Shown piece by piece: positions 5,353-6,671 of a stretch of DNA of 6,671 bases. The stretch is taken from the NCBI GenBank assembly GCA_048883105.1, contig JBHLQY010000084.1:1-6671 (forward strand). Reading direction: 5' to 3'. The first letter of the stretch is position 1. Every line of letters begins with the position of its first letter. The notes below the pieces were generated by a model that had not been told where the DNA came from, did not search any database, and was given only the letters and a program-made list of their open reading frames with translations. A program made the translations under genes and the position numbers. The DNA is from LW40-45 sp048883105. Lineage in GTDB: Archaea; Asgardarchaeota; Lokiarchaeia; Sigyniarchaeales; SOKP01.

Positions 5353-5850
5353 ATGAGTGTAATAAATTTTGAGTTTCGAAACGAGGTACTGAAACATAAT
5401 GTTTCTTTGAGTTATTGTTATCAATGCTCTACTTGTTCGGGTGGATGTCCTGTTGCATTATTAACACAGGGGGCTTATAATCCTCGAAAGATTATTGAAG
5501 AAGCAATATTAGGTCTTGAAAGCAAACTTGTTGAAAAACAGGAACCAAATTCTTGGCTATGCTCAACTTGTCAGAAATGCGTAGAACTCTGTCCTCAAAA
5601 GGTAGAATTGACTGAAATATTCACATTAATTAAAAATAAATGCTTTAAAGCCGGCAATGTTCCTGAGGCTTTTATGTTGCAAGGACAAGCAGTTTTGGAC
5701 AATGGAATTGCAATCCCATATGGAAAAGCAATTAACACTCGCCGTGAGAAATTAGGGCTTCCAATCATAAAAACTGCTCCAATTAAAGAGATTAAAACTA
5801 TATTGGAGGAAACAGGCTTTGATAAGCACATTGTAAAGGAGGGTATATAA
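5353..5850 (+). CDS. hdrC: Heterodisulfide reductase subunit C-like iron-sulfur protein
   Basis: HdrC is the small ferredoxin-like subunit that carries electrons to HdrB, the site of disulfide reduction. In methanogens the complex reduces CoM-S-S-CoB; in other archaea related HdrBC pairs act on unknown disulfides or in electron bifurcation with HdrA. This 165-residue protein has the two expected [4Fe-4S] motifs: Cys22, 25, 28 and 32 (CYQCSTCSGGCP), and Cys70, 73, 76 and 80 (CSTCQKCVELCP). The following helical part includes 'GNVPEAF' and an alpha-rich tail. Length and motif spacing fit HdrC well, and the hdrB start lies three bases beyond its stop, the usual gene order. No membrane helices are present, so it is the soluble type. 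It could also serve a fused or paralogous Hdr-like complex rather than the methanogenic one, since no methanogenesis gene is seen. Confidence 0.9.
   Translation: MSVINFEFRNEVLKHNVSLSYCYQCSTCSGGCPVALLTQGAYNPRKIIEEAILGLESKLVEKQEPNSWLCSTCQKCVELCPQKVELTEIFTLIKNKCFKAGNVPEAFMLQGQAVLDNGIAIPYGKAINTRREKLGLPIIKTAPIKEIKTILEETGFDKHIVKEGI
5838..5843 (+). promoter_or_regulatory. Strong ribosome binding site for hdrB inside the end of hdrC
   Basis: GGAGGG ends ten bases before the hdrB ATG and lies within the last codons of hdrC. It is the strongest Shine-Dalgarno site in the window and, with the three-base gap between the genes, points to coupled translation that keeps the two subunits in balance. Confidence 0.7.
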
Positions 5851-5853
5851 AAT

Positions 5854-6671
5854 ATGGCATACGATTTATTTTTAGGGTGTGTAATTCCAGCAAGATTACC
5901 GTTTTTGGAGGCATCTTCAAGAAAAGTGTTTGAAAAGCTTGGCATAGAATTAAAAGATGTAGACGGCTTTAGCTGTTGTCCTGATCCAACTGGAATAGAA
6001 CTTATTGATCATGAAGCATGGTTAGCCTTAGGTGCTCGAAATTTGTGTTTATGCAATAAAAACAGCGGAGTAATTTCATTTTGTTCGGGGTGCGTTGAGA
6101 CATTAAAAGGCGTAAATTATTACATTAATAAGGATCCTCACATAAAAGAAGAAGTAAATAAAATTTTAAAAAAAATAGGAAAATCTTATGATGGGAGGGT
6201 TAAAGTTAACCATTTTGCTGAAGTTCTTTATGAAAATCTCGATAAGGTTAAAGAAAAAATCGAAAAACCTTTGGAAGGTTTTAAAATCGCTGTGCATTAT
6301 GGTTGCCATTATTTAAGACCTTCAGAAATTATTGAAGGGGATGATCCTTTTGAGCCTGTAACGATTGATGAAATAGTAACAGCGCTAGGAGCGGAATCAA
6401 TAGACTATGATATGAAGATTGAGTGCTGTGGAAATCCTGTTGAAAAATCTGATAAAGATTTATCGCTTATGATGATAGATCAGAAATTAAAATCAATTCA
6501 AAAGGCTGGAGCAAATTGTGTCGTGGTAGTATGTCCCGCATGTTATCAACAATTTGAGTTCAATCAAAAAGAACTCAATAAGAGAAATAATATAGATTAT
6601 AATATTCCTATTTTTTATCTTTCGGAATTAATAGCGTTGGCATTTGGTATAAATCCGAGTGAATTAGGTTT
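5854..6671 (+). CDS. hdrB: Heterodisulfide reductase subunit B-like protein, cut by window end
   Basis: HdrB is the catalytic subunit that cleaves a disulfide substrate at two unusual noncubane [4Fe-4S] clusters, using electrons delivered by HdrC. The frame is open to the right edge, showing 272 residues; the family is usually near 290-300, so probably only 20-30 residues are missing. Both CCG domains are complete. The first has Cys9, Cys41-Cys42 and Cys77/Cys80 (FCSGC). The second has Cys151, Cys191-Cys192 (ECCGNP) and Cys227/Cys230 (VCPAC). All ten cluster-binding cysteines are therefore present, which argues for true disulfide-reductase chemistry rather than a degenerate CCG protein. The first CC is followed by Pro rather than the more common Gly (SCCPDP). 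The start ATG has a strong ribosome site overlapping hdrC. HdrA, if adjacent, must lie beyond the window. Confidence 0.92.
   Translation, partial: MAYDLFLGCVIPARLPFLEASSRKVFEKLGIELKDVDGFSCCPDPTGIELIDHEAWLALGARNLCLCNKNSGVISFCSGCVETLKGVNYYINKDPHIKEEVNKILKKIGKSYDGRVKVNHFAEVLYENLDKVKEKIEKPLEGFKIAVHYGCHYLRPSEIIEGDDPFEPVTIDEIVTALGAESIDYDMKIECCGNPVEKSDKDLSLMMIDQKLKSIQKAGANCVVVVCPACYQQFEFNQKELNKRNNIDYNIPIFYLSELIALAFGINPSELG

Noticed and set aside
5595..5945. Minus-strand frame of 116 residues
   Set aside because: It is antisense to the hdrC-hdrB junction, where both sense genes have conserved motifs.

Overview
The window looks like a piece of an AT-rich archaeal genome. Supporting signs are TATA-like boxes 25-45 bases or more upstream of starts, T-rich gene ends, long AT-rich spacers between mostly single genes, small zinc-ribbon-type proteins, and an adjacent hdrC-hdrB pair (heterodisulfide reductase type). 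Gene style and composition would fit an Asgard (Lokiarchaeota-like) or another anaerobic archaeon. That placement is inference; no rRNA or marker gene is present to prove it.

Layout. Bases 3-173 hold the end, or possibly all, of a small acidic/lysine-rich protein ending in a two-CxxC zinc ribbon. Bases 296-1069 (+) encode a four-helix membrane protein with a charged tail. It converges on 1145-2005 (-), a 286-residue protein with a Lys/Glu-rich N-terminus, a beta-rich middle and one hydrophobic helix near the C-terminus. Neither is a family I recognise. Diverging from the latter is a complete dihydrolipoamide dehydrogenase (lpd, 2252-3733), with all catalytic motifs but no lipoyl-bearing partner in view. 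A near-perfect T/A palindrome separates lpd from a small convergent gene (3805-4086, -).

Bases 4087-4487 form a long divergent control region between that small gene and a + strand cluster. It is strikingly rich in GATC sites. The + cluster begins with two tandem paralogous cysteine-rich small proteins (4488-4748 and 4822-5088) that share a CxCx5Cx11C N-terminus and a conserved C-terminus. Next comes an AT-rich spacer with its own TATA-like box, then hdrC (5353-5850) and hdrB (5854 to the window end, incomplete). HdrC carries two [4Fe-4S] motifs and HdrB two complete CCG motifs.

Functionally the right half is a thiol/disulfide and electron-transfer neighbourhood: HdrBC-type disulfide reduction, a flavin disulfide oxidoreductase, and two small cysteine proteins with no recognised family. 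The paralogous cysteine proteins beside hdrCB, and the GATC-rich region that probably controls them, are the most interesting parts of the window.
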